A stretch of 64,000 nucleotides of DNA from Nostoc sp. C052 (lineage in GTDB: Bacteria > Cyanobacteriota > Cyanobacteriia > Cyanobacteriales > Nostocaceae): assembly GCF_013393905.1 (NCBI RefSeq), contig NZ_CP040279.1:1-64000 (forward strand), in the 5' to 3' direction. Position 1 is the stretch's first letter. Each line of letters starts with the position of its first letter. Made by a program: the position numbers and the translations under genes. Positions 24,749 to 33,096 of the stretch are shown here, in pieces. Under the pieces are notes generated by a model that did no database searches, had not been told where the DNA came from, and saw only the letters and a program-made list of their open reading frames with translations.

Positions 24749-25126
24749 ATGAAACTGCAACGTATTGAGGCAGGTGAATATCTTACTGCTGATGGTAGGT
24801 TTTACGTCCGCAATACCTATTACTCAAACGGTATGCCCGGACGGAGTAACACCAGTTCGGGGTGGTTAATTGAAGATAGAAGCGGGGCAACTCCTTTTCA
24901 AAGAAACCACCATAAAAGTAACCTGCGGCGTGTGGATACGCTGACAGAAGCGAAAGAAATTATTGGTCTAGTTGTCGAGTGCGATCGCAAAGAGAAAACA
25001 TTACTTAATGCCGGATGGCGTAAGGAAGACAACGCGCAGCCGCCAGGGGTGTGTTGGCTATCTCCCTGCACTGGCAAGTTGTTAACCCGAAGTGAAGCAC
25101 TGTTGCAACTGAGTTTGATGTCGTGA
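24749..25126 (+). CDS. 125-aa hypothetical protein
   Basis: MKLQRIEAGEYLTADGRFYV..., with FQRNHHKSNLRRVDTLTEAKEII; basic, mixed alpha/beta. The beta-then-TLTEAKEII pattern is common in small proteins that flank plasmid or phage functions. No family recognised. First gene after the promoter at 24673. Confidence 0.6.
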   Translation: MKLQRIEAGEYLTADGRFYVRNTYYSNGMPGRSNTSSGWLIEDRSGATPFQRNHHKSNLRRVDTLTEAKEIIGLVVECDRKEKTLLNAGWRKEDNAQPPGVCWLSPCTGKLLTRSEALLQLSLMS

Positions 25127-25168
25127 CCAATAATCCTACTAATTGACACTAAAATTAAGGACTGCTAT

Positions 25169-25348
25169 ATGAAAAATTTTGTTGTAAAGGTATCAAGGAA
25201 AGAATATTTCGAGATAGAGGTAACTGCTGAAAATAAAGATGAGGCGGCACAATCTGCATTGTCTGGAGAACTACCTGATTGGAAAGTTGAAAGTGTAGAA
25301 GAGGTAGTAGATGAAGATGAAGAAGTTAAAAAAAATGAGTTAATCTGA
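25169..25348 (+). CDS. 59-aa acidic hypothetical protein
   Basis: MKNFVVKVSRKEYFEIEVTA, then ENKDEAAQSALSGELPDW and a very acidic tail (VEEVVDEDEEVKK). Beta-beta-alpha pattern as in small conserved proteins encoded by cyanobacterial plasmids. Reliable frame and composition, function unknown; part of the plus-strand run. Confidence 0.6.
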   Translation: MKNFVVKVSRKEYFEIEVTAENKDEAAQSALSGELPDWKVESVEEVVDEDEEVKKNELI

Positions 25349-25390
25349 CATAATTACAACTTCTCAAATAAATATTTACAATTTTAATTG

Positions 25391-25837
25391 ATGAACACAT
25401 TAGAACTAAAACCAGGGGATAAAGTAGGAATTTTTTACTATGACAGTGTGCGTATAGGTACTAAAGCTGAAATAGATGTAATTGAACGCATTTCCCCAAC
25501 TGGACAAGTAACTCTCTCTAATGGAAAGCGCTATACATCCGATGGCAAAGAAATTGGTGCTGTAGAACCTAGTTACCTTTGGACTCTAGATAAAATACAA
25601 CCAATCTTAGAAAAAATTGAAACTCTTGAGCGGCAGAAGGAAGCAGAACGACAGGCTTATTTAGCATCACCTGAAGGTAGGAGAAAACAAGCAGTGAATG
25701 ATACTGTCAAAGCTGCGATCGCTGCACTTAATCAATACGGCTGGTATGCTGATGTTGATGGTCACATGGATGTGATGGAGTCCGAAATTGAGCAAGTTAT
25801 CACAAAATATGTCAGCGAACATGAACCTATTGATTAA
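25391..25837 (+). CDS. 148-aa hypothetical protein with KOW/SH3-like start
   Basis: From ATG 25391: MNTLELKPGDKVGIFYYDSV begins a small beta barrel of the type found in SH3-like modules (PTGQVTLSNGKRY), then a helical, charged second half (LEKIETLERQKEAERQAY). No family recognised. Seven bases before the next gene. Confidence 0.6.
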   Translation: MNTLELKPGDKVGIFYYDSVRIGTKAEIDVIERISPTGQVTLSNGKRYTSDGKEIGAVEPSYLWTLDKIQPILEKIETLERQKEAERQAYLASPEGRRKQAVNDTVKAAIAALNQYGWYADVDGHMDVMESEIEQVITKYVSEHEPID

Positions 25838-25843
25838 GTTACT

Positions 25844-26185
25844 ATGTCTCATACCTTTAAACATACTTTTCACGGTAAACAATATCGTGTTCTTCTTGAG
25901 GTAACAGACTGGCGTATATTTGCACACGAAGATGTATGGACGATTGAAGAAAAACAAAGACTATATAAAGATAAAATAACTATCTCAGCTTACGCTTTAC
26001 CTCAAACTATGCCTTCTAGAACACGTTTTAAAAGAATTGGTGAAAGTAATACGTGTATTTTATGGGAACAAACTAATAGTGAGCAATTTCAAAAACTTTT
26101 TACTGAAGCTTGGGAAAAGGTGAAACAGTTGACTGGGCTATCAGATGATGATCTACCTAAGAGATTTAAGCCGTATTTGAGTTAA
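25844..26185 (+). CDS. 113-aa hypothetical protein
   Basis: MSHTFKHTFHGKQYRVLLEV..., ending LTGLSDDDLPKRFKPYLS. Alpha/beta with an aromatic-rich start. Seven bases after the stop of the preceding gene, so co-transcribed. AT-rich compared with the genes before 24 kb. Unknown. Confidence 0.55.
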   Translation: MSHTFKHTFHGKQYRVLLEVTDWRIFAHEDVWTIEEKQRLYKDKITISAYALPQTMPSRTRFKRIGESNTCILWEQTNSEQFQKLFTEAWEKVKQLTGLSDDDLPKRFKPYLS

Positions 26186-26255
26186 ATTTTGTACTTGAAT
26201 AAAAAATCAATATTAATGGTTAATTGAAGCAATAAGTAATAAATAAAGGTAAATC

Positions 26256-26525
26256 ATGAATAAAGAAGAGCGGCTAAGGCAAGAAAACGAAATTCTAAGA
26301 GCAATAGCTATTCAAGCTAAACGACTATTGTTAAGCGATGAAATACTAGATGCTACACCAGAAGTAATGGATCTTTGCGAACTGATTGAACGCTATGAAC
26401 AAGAAAACGGTGAATTACCGCCTCAACTAAAACCTTATGCTAAAAAGCCTTGGTATATAAGGTTTGACGACAAAGGACAAGTTGCAGCATTGAAAGAAAT
26501 ATTGGCTTTGTCTGGTGAAGAATAA
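26256..26525 (+). CDS. 89-aa hypothetical protein, helical N terminus
   Basis: MNKEERLRQENEILRAIAIQ begins a coiled-coil-like helix; the second half has QENGELPPQLKPYAKKPWYIRFDD. Seventy bases after the previous gene with AAAGG before the ATG. Unknown. Confidence 0.55.
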   Translation: MNKEERLRQENEILRAIAIQAKRLLLSDEILDATPEVMDLCELIERYEQENGELPPQLKPYAKKPWYIRFDDKGQVAALKEILALSGEE

Positions 26526-26546
26526 TTGAGCGCAGATGCAATAAGA

Positions 26547-27056
26547 ATGTACTACGGATACCGTTGTTATACCAAAGAAGATAAGCCTTTAGGTTGGCTA
26601 TACACATTTAGCTGTGATACTGAATATGCTTTTACCAATACAGATTTACATTGGTGCAAGCGCTGGAAGACTGAACGGGGTGCAAAAAAACATTTTGATA
26701 ATTACAACAACCGATGGCAGTTCAAAAGTCAAGGAGGCTATCTCAAAATTGAAGTTATGCCAGAGTTTTCTGAATCCAAGTCGTCTGCTAAGTCTAATCA
26801 GCAGCGATGGAATGAAGCTAATCGTGACGCACTTTACCAAGCTCAAAAAAATTATAATCAGAAGCGTCCTATAATGTCATTTCGTCCAAAAGCCGAACTG
26901 TTGGAATGGCTGGACGAGGAACGCGAAACTGATGACAATGGTGAACCTGAAACTGATGCAGCACTTCTAAATCGGAAGTTAGAAAAACTAAAGAATTTAG
27001 AACAACAGGGATTTTCAGACAATGAAAGCAGAAGAATTAAAGAAATTAATTATTAG
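26547..27056 (+). CDS. 169-aa hypothetical protein
   Basis: From ATG 26547 (MYYGYRCYTKEDKPLGWLYT); a TTG at 26526 directly after the upstream stop would add seven residues. Aromatic-rich N-terminal domain (about 1-75), then a long basic/helical region with NQQRWNEANRDALYQAQKNY and an acidic end (RETDDNGEPETDAALLNRKL). Overlaps the next, frameshifted gene by 35 bp. Unknown. Confidence 0.6.
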   Translation: MYYGYRCYTKEDKPLGWLYTFSCDTEYAFTNTDLHWCKRWKTERGAKKHFDNYNNRWQFKSQGGYLKIEVMPEFSESKSSAKSNQQRWNEANRDALYQAQKNYNQKRPIMSFRPKAELLEWLDEERETDDNGEPETDAALLNRKLEKLKNLEQQGFSDNESRRIKEINY

Positions 27057-27317
27057 TATTGTTCAAGAAAAGCCTAGATTTTTTGACCAGTTTGTACTAA
27101 AGATATCAAAGCTCTGCTACTAGAATATTATAATATTTCTGTAACTGAGAAAATGATTATTAAAGTGATGATGCAAGTAGTAGAAGAGGGGGTAAGTAAA
27201 TTTGGTGGGGATGGTTACGAGTGTGGGGATGGTAGTACACTAACATGGGCTGATGAACACGCAGTAGCTGGGTCAAAACTGACAGGAGTTCATAAGTATT
27301 GGTGGTTTAATATTTAG
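27022..27317 (+). pseudogene. Frameshifted small gene
   Basis: Frame 1 from ATG 27022 (MKAEELKKLIISIVQEKPRF) stops at 27124. A second frame takes over around TTTGTACTAAAG and reads TKDIKALLLEYYNISVTEKM...GSKLTGVHKYWWFNI to 27317. Joined by a 1-base change they form a protein of about 98 residues. The noisy inverted copy near 42.65 kb keeps the same bases here, so it may be a real mutation or ribosomal slip. Confidence 0.55.
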
Positions 27318-27357
27318 TTAACTTTAATTAAATGAATCTTAAATAAAGAATTTAATA

Positions 27358-27858
27358 ATGAATAATCTAGACCGTCTTTTGACGATATTAAAAGAACAAG
27401 CAGACTTGATTGATCAACTTAACACACGTTCTAACTTTCAATACAAAAGTACACAAAGGCTAGTTTTGGATTATGGTAAACCTTTTGTAACTCAGGTCAA
27501 ATCACTATTTAAAGGTGAACGTAAAGCTTGCTTTGAAAACTGCTTAAAAGGATTGTTGAGGTATCCAAACCTAAACTACTGTGAGGGATTTGCTATTAGT
27601 GAGGATATTGATATAGCTGTATCCCATGCTTGGTTGGCCAATAATGATGGAGAATTAATTGATCCAACTTGGATAGGTGAGCGGTTTAAAGGTAGTGCTT
27701 ATTTTGGAGTAGTCTTCACCGATGATTTTGTAAGGGAAATAGCCCAAAAGACTAAATGCTATGGAATCCTAGATAACGATTTCATGAATGAACACCAGCT
27801 ATTACGAGAAGGATTTCCACCTCACGCACTACTTACTGAGGCGATAGACGCTCAATGA
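27358..27858 (+). CDS. 166-aa protein with Cys-His-Asp triad pattern (papain-like candidate)
   Basis: Contains ACFENC (Cys58), a SHAWL motif (His90-Ala-Trp92) and IDPTW (Asp102), in the order and spacing of a compact papain-/transglutaminase-like fold with the Cys at a helix start, H-A-W and D-P-T-W. This pattern occurs in phage and plasmid proteins of unknown substrate. Last gene of the plus-strand run and ends just before a hairpin terminator. Function inferred from pattern only. Confidence 0.6.
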   Translation: MNNLDRLLTILKEQADLIDQLNTRSNFQYKSTQRLVLDYGKPFVTQVKSLFKGERKACFENCLKGLLRYPNLNYCEGFAISEDIDIAVSHAWLANNDGELIDPTWIGERFKGSAYFGVVFTDDFVREIAQKTKCYGILDNDFMNEHQLLREGFPPHALLTEAIDAQ

Positions 27859-27958
27859 TTAGTGCGTAGGCGCAGCCCGCCGTTAGGCATCGCCTCTACA
27901 CCATTCTTAGAGGAAAATCAACAGCGTAGGCATAGCCCGTCGTAGACATCGCATACAA

Positions 27959-27989
27959 AAGAGCTTGGTCATCTCAGAACCAAGCTCTT
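27959..27989. terminator. Hairpin terminator between convergent genes
   Basis: AAGAGCTTGGT and ACCAAGCTCTT are a perfect 11-bp stem with an 8-base loop, between the ends of the 27358 gene and hspA, so it can serve both. No long T run. Confidence 0.7.
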
Positions 27990-28029
27990 AGCTATCTCAA
28001 TCAATCATTGGAGGTAGAGAAGTTTCAGA

Positions 28030-28482
28030 CTATGCAGCAGGTTGTTCTAAATTAACCTTGACAACTTTGTTCTTTTCTTGTTCAGTTTTTGGCAGTGTCA
28101 AATTCAAAATACCGTCTTTATAATCTGCGGTGACATTAGTATTTTGAACCTTAGCAGATAGAGGAATTACACGTTGGAACTTACCATAGTAGAATTCACT
28201 TCTTGTAGTGCCATTGTTTTCGGTTTTAGTTTGGGACTTGCGCTCACCGCTAATGTGAACAGCATTTTGGGTGACTTGAATATCTAAGTCTTTAGCTTCC
28301 AGTCCTGGCAGTTCTAGCTTCAAATGCAGAGCATCATCAGTTTCTTGTAGTTCAGCCGCAGGAACTTTGATAAAATCTCTGTCAAACCGTGCAGATGGTA
28401 CTCTGGTGTCTCCAAGTAAGCCATTAATGTGACGTTCTAAAGCGTTCAATTCTTGCCAGGGGTTGTAACGAACTAGTGCCAT
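28030..28482 (-). CDS. hspA: Small heat-shock protein, Hsp20/alpha-crystallin
   Basis: 150 residues, usual length. N terminus MALVRYNPWQELNALERHIN; the alpha-crystallin domain (about 43-140) has ETDDALHLKLELPGLEAKDLDIQV, NAVHISGERKSQ, FYYGKFQRVIPL and ADYKDGILNLTLPK. The C-terminal tail lacks a clear I-x-I, ending VVKVNLEQPAA. It is an ATP-independent holdase that protects cytosolic proteins and, in cyanobacteria, thylakoid components. Monocistronic, own promoter at 28551-28579. Confidence 0.97.
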   Translation of the reverse strand: MALVRYNPWQELNALERHINGLLGDTRVPSARFDRDFIKVPAAELQETDDALHLKLELPGLEAKDLDIQVTQNAVHISGERKSQTKTENNGTTRSEFYYGKFQRVIPLSAKVQNTNVTADYKDGILNLTLPKTEQEKNKVVKVNLEQPAA

Positions 28483-28550
28483 AACTCTTTCTCGGAAAAA
28501 TTCAGCTATTGTTTAATCGTTTTTGCACTTGGGTTTGTGCTTATGTATTT

Positions 28551-28579
28551 ATAATAAGTATGGTTAAAACTCGTGTAAA
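28551..28579 (-). promoter_or_regulatory. hspA promoter
   Basis: Read on the minus strand: TTTACA (-35), 17 bp, TATTAT (-10), about 60 nt before the hspA start. The long leader could hold a thermosensor hairpin, but I see no CIRCE element. The rest of 28,483-28,823 has no gene. Confidence 0.6.
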
Positions 28580-28823
28580 TTCGGTTTTCATCACCTAATA
28601 AAAGGATGATTACCGCACCGTCAAAGGCATGAAAAAAGATTACGGGTTACTCTAATTTTGAGGTTCGGTAAACCCGAATAATAACTATTAATGTCATTAA
28701 TAATCAACTAATAAATCTCCTATTGAACGGGATAGTGCAGTCAGGCGTTGCTTATATTTCCAAAACAACAATCACACTCGCTCTACTCGCTTCGCCGTCG
28801 CACTATTCAATAAGCATTTCGAT

Positions 28824-29027
28824 TTAGTCATCGGGAAACTGCCAAGATGAAATACTTTCTACATCTTTGCTACTGCATTGAATACAAGTAACATCAAATG
28901 CTGAATCCATCCACTCATAACCGCAAGCACGACAATGACAGAAAATATTATTACGGTTGGCATCTTTTATACCCTGATGCCATTGCTGTAGTTGGTCAAG
29001 ATTTTGAAAAGGTAAATTATCAGACAT
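28824..29027 (-). CDS. 67-aa zinc-ribbon protein
   Basis: From ATG 29027 (MSDNLPFQNLDQLQQWHQGI). Two Cys pairs, CHCRAC...CIQC, form a zinc ribbon between about residues 30 and 52, and the end SISSWQFPDD is acidic. Function unknown; twenty bases after the start of the GIY-YIG gene's 3' end, same strand, likely one transcript. Confidence 0.7.
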   Translation of the reverse strand: MSDNLPFQNLDQLQQWHQGIKDANRNNIFCHCRACGYEWMDSAFDVTCIQCSSKDVESISSWQFPDD

Positions 29028-29047
29028 TTTAATCACCACGAAACACC

Positions 29048-29650
29048 CTACTTAAACGGCTGCCCCCACCGCTCCCAATTTTCCTTGTTGAATGGGGACT
29101 TAAATTTTTGAATCATTGCCTGTTCTAAAGTTTGCCGTGTGCGTCGCTCTACCGGAGCATCCCACCAAAAACCAATATTAACCGCCGTCTCTATCTGATA
29201 GCGATAATGTAAGTCTCGGTAACTGCTGATGTAATCTTTACAGCCATGAGTCCCACGCCAGCGTTTGTTACTACGACAGGTTTCGCCAACATAAAGTAGC
29301 AATTCAGCAGCAGAATCAATCACAAAATACAAAGCTGCTTGCCCAAAATCATCTGGCATCCGGTAAAAAGCCATTGGTTGTAAATGCAGCGTAAACGGGT
29401 CTATCGTCTCTGGGTCACAATGCACTGGAGCTAGGTCAAATAATGTCGCCTGCTGCACTGGCTTGGTTTCCCTCACCCGTTGCTGATAGTCCAAAATCTG
29501 CGCTTTCCACTTTAGCAGGGCATCAGCACTCATCACCAGTACCTCTGCTCTACGTGCTGGTGTGGGTTTCACTTCTGGAAATAGGTTTAGCTGATTGGGT
29601 TCTTCCAAGGGTATTACGGGGAGTTTGCCAACCAGTAGATTATCCCCCAT
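29048..29650 (-). CDS. GIY-YIG nuclease-family protein
   Basis: 200 residues from ATG 29650 (MGDNLLVGKLPVIPLEEPNQ). The GIY-YIG core is ALYFVIDSAAELLLYVGETC followed by RSNKRWRGTHG (about 106-135), with the YVG and an Arg in place, and a helical tail ending FKSPFNKENWERWG with the late Glu/Asn expected of this fold. The open frame goes 15 codons further up, but those are encoded by a dispersed HIP-type repeat at 29667-29698 and are probably not native. Confidence 0.85.
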   Translation of the reverse strand: MGDNLLVGKLPVIPLEEPNQLNLFPEVKPTPARRAEVLVMSADALLKWKAQILDYQQRVRETKPVQQATLFDLAPVHCDPETIDPFTLHLQPMAFYRMPDDFGQAALYFVIDSAAELLLYVGETCRSNKRWRGTHGCKDYISSYRDLHYRYQIETAVNIGFWWDAPVERRTRQTLEQAMIQKFKSPFNKENWERWGQPFK

Positions 29651-29666
29651 TAACGGGTTTAGGAGT

Positions 29667-29698
29667 GCGATGCCTACGGCGGGCGGGTACGCCATCGC
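29667..29698. repeat. HIP-type dispersed palindromic repeat
   Basis: GCGATGCCTACGGCGG directly followed by GCGGGTACGCCATCGC: an imperfect 32-bp palindrome. Related fragments occur near 27,880, 34,650 and 54,520. It supplies an ATG that extends the GIY-YIG frame. Confidence 0.8.
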
Positions 29699-29729
29699 AT
29701 TTTTTGAAACCGGAAACGGAACAATAAAC

Positions 29730-30536
29730 TTATTTTTGCGCCCAAACCTGCGTGACGCGAGGGATGCAAAATATTGTTGTTTCGTCAGCAGCCAATGCCC
29801 TTATTTGGGCAATCGTCTGGTCAATCTCTTCTTGTGTTGTCAGTCCAGCTTCAATGAAAGCATCAACTGCCTCAAATAATGATAAATCAACTAGGCGCTT
29901 GGTGTTAGAGCGCACTACAACGGGTTGCACCAAAGAAACGGATGGTGCAACCAACCCAACATCCTGAAAAACTCGGTATAGCGTGGTTCCAAGACGAAAA
30001 TGCTGACCGCGAATGTCGCTGATAGCTAAGAAAAGTTCAAAACAACGCTCATAAGCTGGGGATGGCGGATCACAAAAGGCACAGCTAAAGTCTGCTTCCT
30101 CGCACACCATTAATCCACCAGGCTTAAGAAGCGATCGCATTTGGTCGAGTGCATCAGCAGGACGAGTTAAGTGCATTAGCAAAAAGCGGCAGTAAACCAA
30201 GTCAAAAGATTCTTTAGGTAATCCTATATCGTAGGCATTGCCAAGGGTAAATTTTATATTGCTTAAACCCTGAGCCTGTGAATTCTGCTGTGCCTTTTCT
30301 AGCTGTGCAGCACTCATATCTACACCAAAAACGGAGCCGCCAGAACCAACCTGTTGGGCCAGCCAGTTAGAAACATTACCAGTTCCGCAACCAATGTCAG
30401 CTACTAACATTCCTCGCTCAAGTCCAACTTGCCGGAATAAGAATTCTGTATAGGGCTTGTGGATGATGTTGAGGATTGAAAGCCGATGTGCGCCTAACTC
30501 CCCTGTGGCAAGTGTATAACGATCATCTTGCACCAT
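29730..30536 (-). CDS. SAM-dependent methyltransferase (class I)
   Basis: 268 residues from ATG 30536 (MVQDDRYTLATGELGAHRL). Motif I ADIGCGTG at 46-53, VFGVDMSAAQLEKA (motif II), FTLGNAYDIGLPKESFDLVYCRF (motif III/IV) and SLLKPGGLMVCEE. UbiE/MenG-like small-molecule methyltransferase; substrate not predictable. 42 bp from the divergent coiled-coil ORF at 30578. Confidence 0.9.
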   Translation of the reverse strand: MVQDDRYTLATGELGAHRLSILNIIHKPYTEFLFRQVGLERGMLVADIGCGTGNVSNWLAQQVGSGGSVFGVDMSAAQLEKAQQNSQAQGLSNIKFTLGNAYDIGLPKESFDLVYCRFLLMHLTRPADALDQMRSLLKPGGLMVCEEADFSCAFCDPPSPAYERCFELFLAISDIRGQHFRLGTTLYRVFQDVGLVAPSVSLVQPVVVRSNTKRLVDLSLFEAVDAFIEAGLTTQEEIDQTIAQIRALAADETTIFCIPRVTQVWAQK

Positions 30537-30577
30537 TTTTATCCCCCATACTACATACAACCTTCAGACTTCGGTAA

Positions 30578-30916
30578 TTGTATAGCTCCTCTGACCGTTT
30601 AGATACAGCCAAGCAATTACAGTCAGCACAGCGCGTAACTGCTCAACTAGAGGCGGAAGTTAAGCAGTTACGGCAAGCCAATAACCAGTTAGAGCAAGTC
30701 AATAACCAATTAGAAACAACTAACCAACAATTACAACAGGAGAAAGCAGTAAAGGATGAGGTGATTAGCCATAATGCTAAGTTCGGTATGGAGAACAAGA
30801 AAGACCCCAGTAACCCTGCCAGCTATGCCAACAAGGGCAAGGACACAGATAAAATTCTGTTGCTGATAACTGAAGAATTTCTAAGTGGTGAAGGCTTTAA
30901 GTCAGGGAGAAATTAA
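30578..30916 (+). CDS. 112-aa coiled-coil protein
   Basis: Starts with TTG 30578 directly after a TAA, so the 5' end may be truncated. Residues about 10-60 are a glutamine/asparagine-rich coiled coil (QLRQANNQLEQVNNQLETTN). The C-terminal block NPASYANKGKDTDKILLLITEEFLSGEGFKSG looks conserved: a diverged paralogue of it is readable at about 53,580-53,730. Function unknown; the last clear gene before the subtelomere-like region. Confidence 0.6.
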   Translation: MYSSSDRLDTAKQLQSAQRVTAQLEAEVKQLRQANNQLEQVNNQLETTNQQLQQEKAVKDEVISHNAKFGMENKKDPSNPASYANKGKDTDKILLLITEEFLSGEGFKSGRN

Positions 30917-31020
30917 AGTAATTTTTTCCCTTACAAACTAATTACATAATCACCACTAAGTTTATGTAATTAGTGGATTTTAAATTACTAAATTGTATAG
31001 CAAATTACAATTACTCTTGG

Positions 31021-31152
31021 ACTGGTCTACGACTAGTCTACAACTGTTCTAAGACTGCTCTACGACTACTTTAGGGAATCGCTTTCAGCAATTACTAATT
31101 TCTCTACGACTGGTCTACAACTGTTCTGGGACTGCTCTACGACTGCTTTAGG
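31021..31152 (+). repeat. Two arrays of 11-bp iterons
   Basis: Array 1 (31021-31075) is five units and array 2 (31109-31152) four units of consensus ACTGxTCTACG, in exact 11-bp phase. Each array ends with GGGAATCGCT. Eleven bp is one helical turn, so a protein could bind all on one face. The noisy inverted copy at about 38.8-38.95 kb keeps them. Confidence 0.8.
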
Positions 31153-31362
31153 GAATCGCTATTTTTTGTCTGCAACAATTCTTCGATTAGAGAATAAAAT
31201 AAACGTACCCACTAGGCTTATTTTGGGTAACTTCAATTTCAGCCATTTTTGGATGGCTTTTGAAGCGAAAAAATGAAAATTTGGGATAAAAAATTATTTT
31301 AGCAGTGTTAGGTGGGATGGTTGACGCGATTGCAATCAGCTAAAATTGACTACAAAAGAACT

Positions 31363-31520
31363 ACTCAAAAACGACAAAAGCAGATCAAGTTTCACAGATG
31401 GAATGACAACGCCCATTTCACCCAATCCCTAATCTCCAATGTCTAATAGGGCCACCAGGGGAGTAGAGCGTAGCATGACTACGGGCGATCGCCTCTTCCC
31501 CAACACCCAATGCCCAATGC
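31363..31520 (+). repeat. Direct repeat of about 160 bp, copy 1
   Basis: Starts ACTCAAAAACGACAAAAG and runs through CACAGATGGAAT, TGTCTAATAGGG and GAGTAGAGCGTAGC to CTTCCCCAACACCCAATGC. A second copy in the same orientation is at 32569-32728. No protein-coding gene in 31,153-32,180. Confidence 0.75.
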
Positions 31521-32180
31521 AAAACTGCTTTAGGCGATTTTGGTAAGGGGTAGGGAGTGCGATCGCTTCGGAAATTAAGCATAGGTCGAAGAAGGTGGTT
31601 CGGCTAGCAAGAACCGCAGGCATCGTCGCGGCCATTCATTGTCTAAGGCATTCTTCTAACTACTGCCGGGAGCAAAATCAAGAGCGGTGGCTTTAAGGTC
31701 TGAAGGGGTTCGGTTATGCGATCGCGCTGTTGTCATGCCAAACTTGCGGCTTCTTTTGTAGCCGGGGACTTAGACCCGCCGAAGTTTGTTAAAGAAACAA
31801 AATCCACAAAAAAAATTTTCCCCTATTTTTGACCCTTTTTTTGCAGAAACAACTGATAATTACTCTCAAGAAGAACCGCTCAAACCGTGATTATTGATAT
31901 ATTTATCAAGAAATATTACAGTTTTGGCACTAGTTAATTGATTTGACTAAATTCGTGCATTTGAGAGAATATCTCTACAAAATCTCCAAATTCCCAATCC
32001 TCACCAACTACATTCAACATCTCCCAATATCTAGACAACATCTCCCAAATCTCCAATTTTTTCTTACCTTTTTACACCTTTTAAATCATCCATTCACAAA
32101 ATTCTCATTAGCTCAAAAATTCCCAATAAATCCAAACAGTTTCCAATACTTATAATAAGTCTCCCATTTGCTCCCAATAA

Positions 32181-32345
32181 TTGGTAAATTATCGGGAAAT
32201 TCGCTTAAAAGCTTTTAAGCTCTGTAATCCATCTTTTGATGACGCACAGTACGCCTTATTTGGCGGAAAGTTTGTTGAGGTAAAAATCAAGAATCAGCCA
32301 AAAATGAGTCCGATAAAACTGCAAAAGAACTACAAAAGTGACTGA
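32181..32345 (+). pseudogene. 54-codon gene relic
   Basis: From TTG 32181 the frame reads ...REIRLKAFKLCNPSFDDAQY, GGKFVEVKIKNQPKMSPIKL, to a TGA at 32343. The composition is protein-like within otherwise repetitive DNA, but there is no ribosome site and no clear start; most likely the end of a lost gene. Confidence 0.3.
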
Positions 32346-32568
32346 GGTTTTACAACGCTTGTGTCCAATCAAAGCAGAGGCAGGGGAGGAAAGAGTTGAT
32401 AGACAATTAGTTCTTTTCCTCCTGTTTCTCTTCTACCTCTACTGCCCTCAACGCAAAACTTCCTTAACCGAAGGTCTTGGGAGTGTCGAGAGGTGTAAGC
32501 GGACTGTGGCTACCAATCTCAATTGGGAGGCAAGGTAACACAGAGCGATCGCCTCACCCGATCACAAA

Positions 32569-32728
32569 ACTCAAAAACGACAAAAGTAGATCAGCTTTCA
32601 CAGATGGAATTACAACGCCCGTTTCATCAATCTTTAATCTTCAATGTCTAATAGGGCGCCAGGGGAGTAGAGCGTAGCTTGCGGCCTTTGGCATCGCCTC
32701 TTCCCCAACACCCAACACCCAATGCCTA
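32569..32728 (+). repeat. Direct repeat of about 160 bp, copy 2
   Basis: Copy of 31363-31520 with scattered substitutions; ends where the heptamer tract begins. Confidence 0.75.
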
Positions 32729-32772
32729 ATGCCTAATGCCTAATGCCTAATGCCCAATGCCTGATGCCTAGC
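32705..32772 (+). repeat. Heptanucleotide tandem repeat (STRR-like)
   Basis: Runs of CCCAACA, then ATGCCTA (four perfect units), then variants ATGCCCA, ATGCCTG. Such 7-bp tandem repeats are a hallmark of heterocystous cyanobacteria. Confidence 0.85.
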
Positions 32773-32875
32773 CTAATCCAGAATGCAGTCGAGCTAGAGG
32801 CGAGAGAGTCAGTAGTGGGGGAATAGGAACAAGGGAGAAGCGATCCGCCTTTGCAAGCTACGCCCGTAGCCAAGC

Positions 32876-33096
32876 AAGAATTGAGATTGGGGATTTGGGC
32901 TTTGGTAGTTATAGTCTGGTAGTCATGATGGATTTGGTAGTCATGATGATTAATATCTATTTATATAGAGAGCGTGACTACGGTATCAGATTTTGATACA
33001 AAATGCGGTTCTTCTCAGTGGTGACTACCAAAAAATGTATAAAACCCAGCATTGCCAAGCCAGTACAGAAATGAAGCGATCGCCCGTAGTCAGGTC
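32876..33096 (+). repeat. 221-bp tandem unit, copy 1
   Basis: From AAGAATTGAGATTGG. Contains three TGGTAGTYAYG motifs, an AT-rich centre (AATATCTATTTATATAGAG), the inverted repeat GTATCA-N5-TGATAC and a closing GTGACTACCAAA that is inverted to the first motifs. Copy 2 follows directly; a diverged third copy is at about 54,309-54,490. Confidence 0.8.

Noticed and set aside
31943..32155. 70-codon plus-strand ORF
   Set aside because: Encoded by a CTCCCAAAT-type low-complexity tract; no ribosome site.
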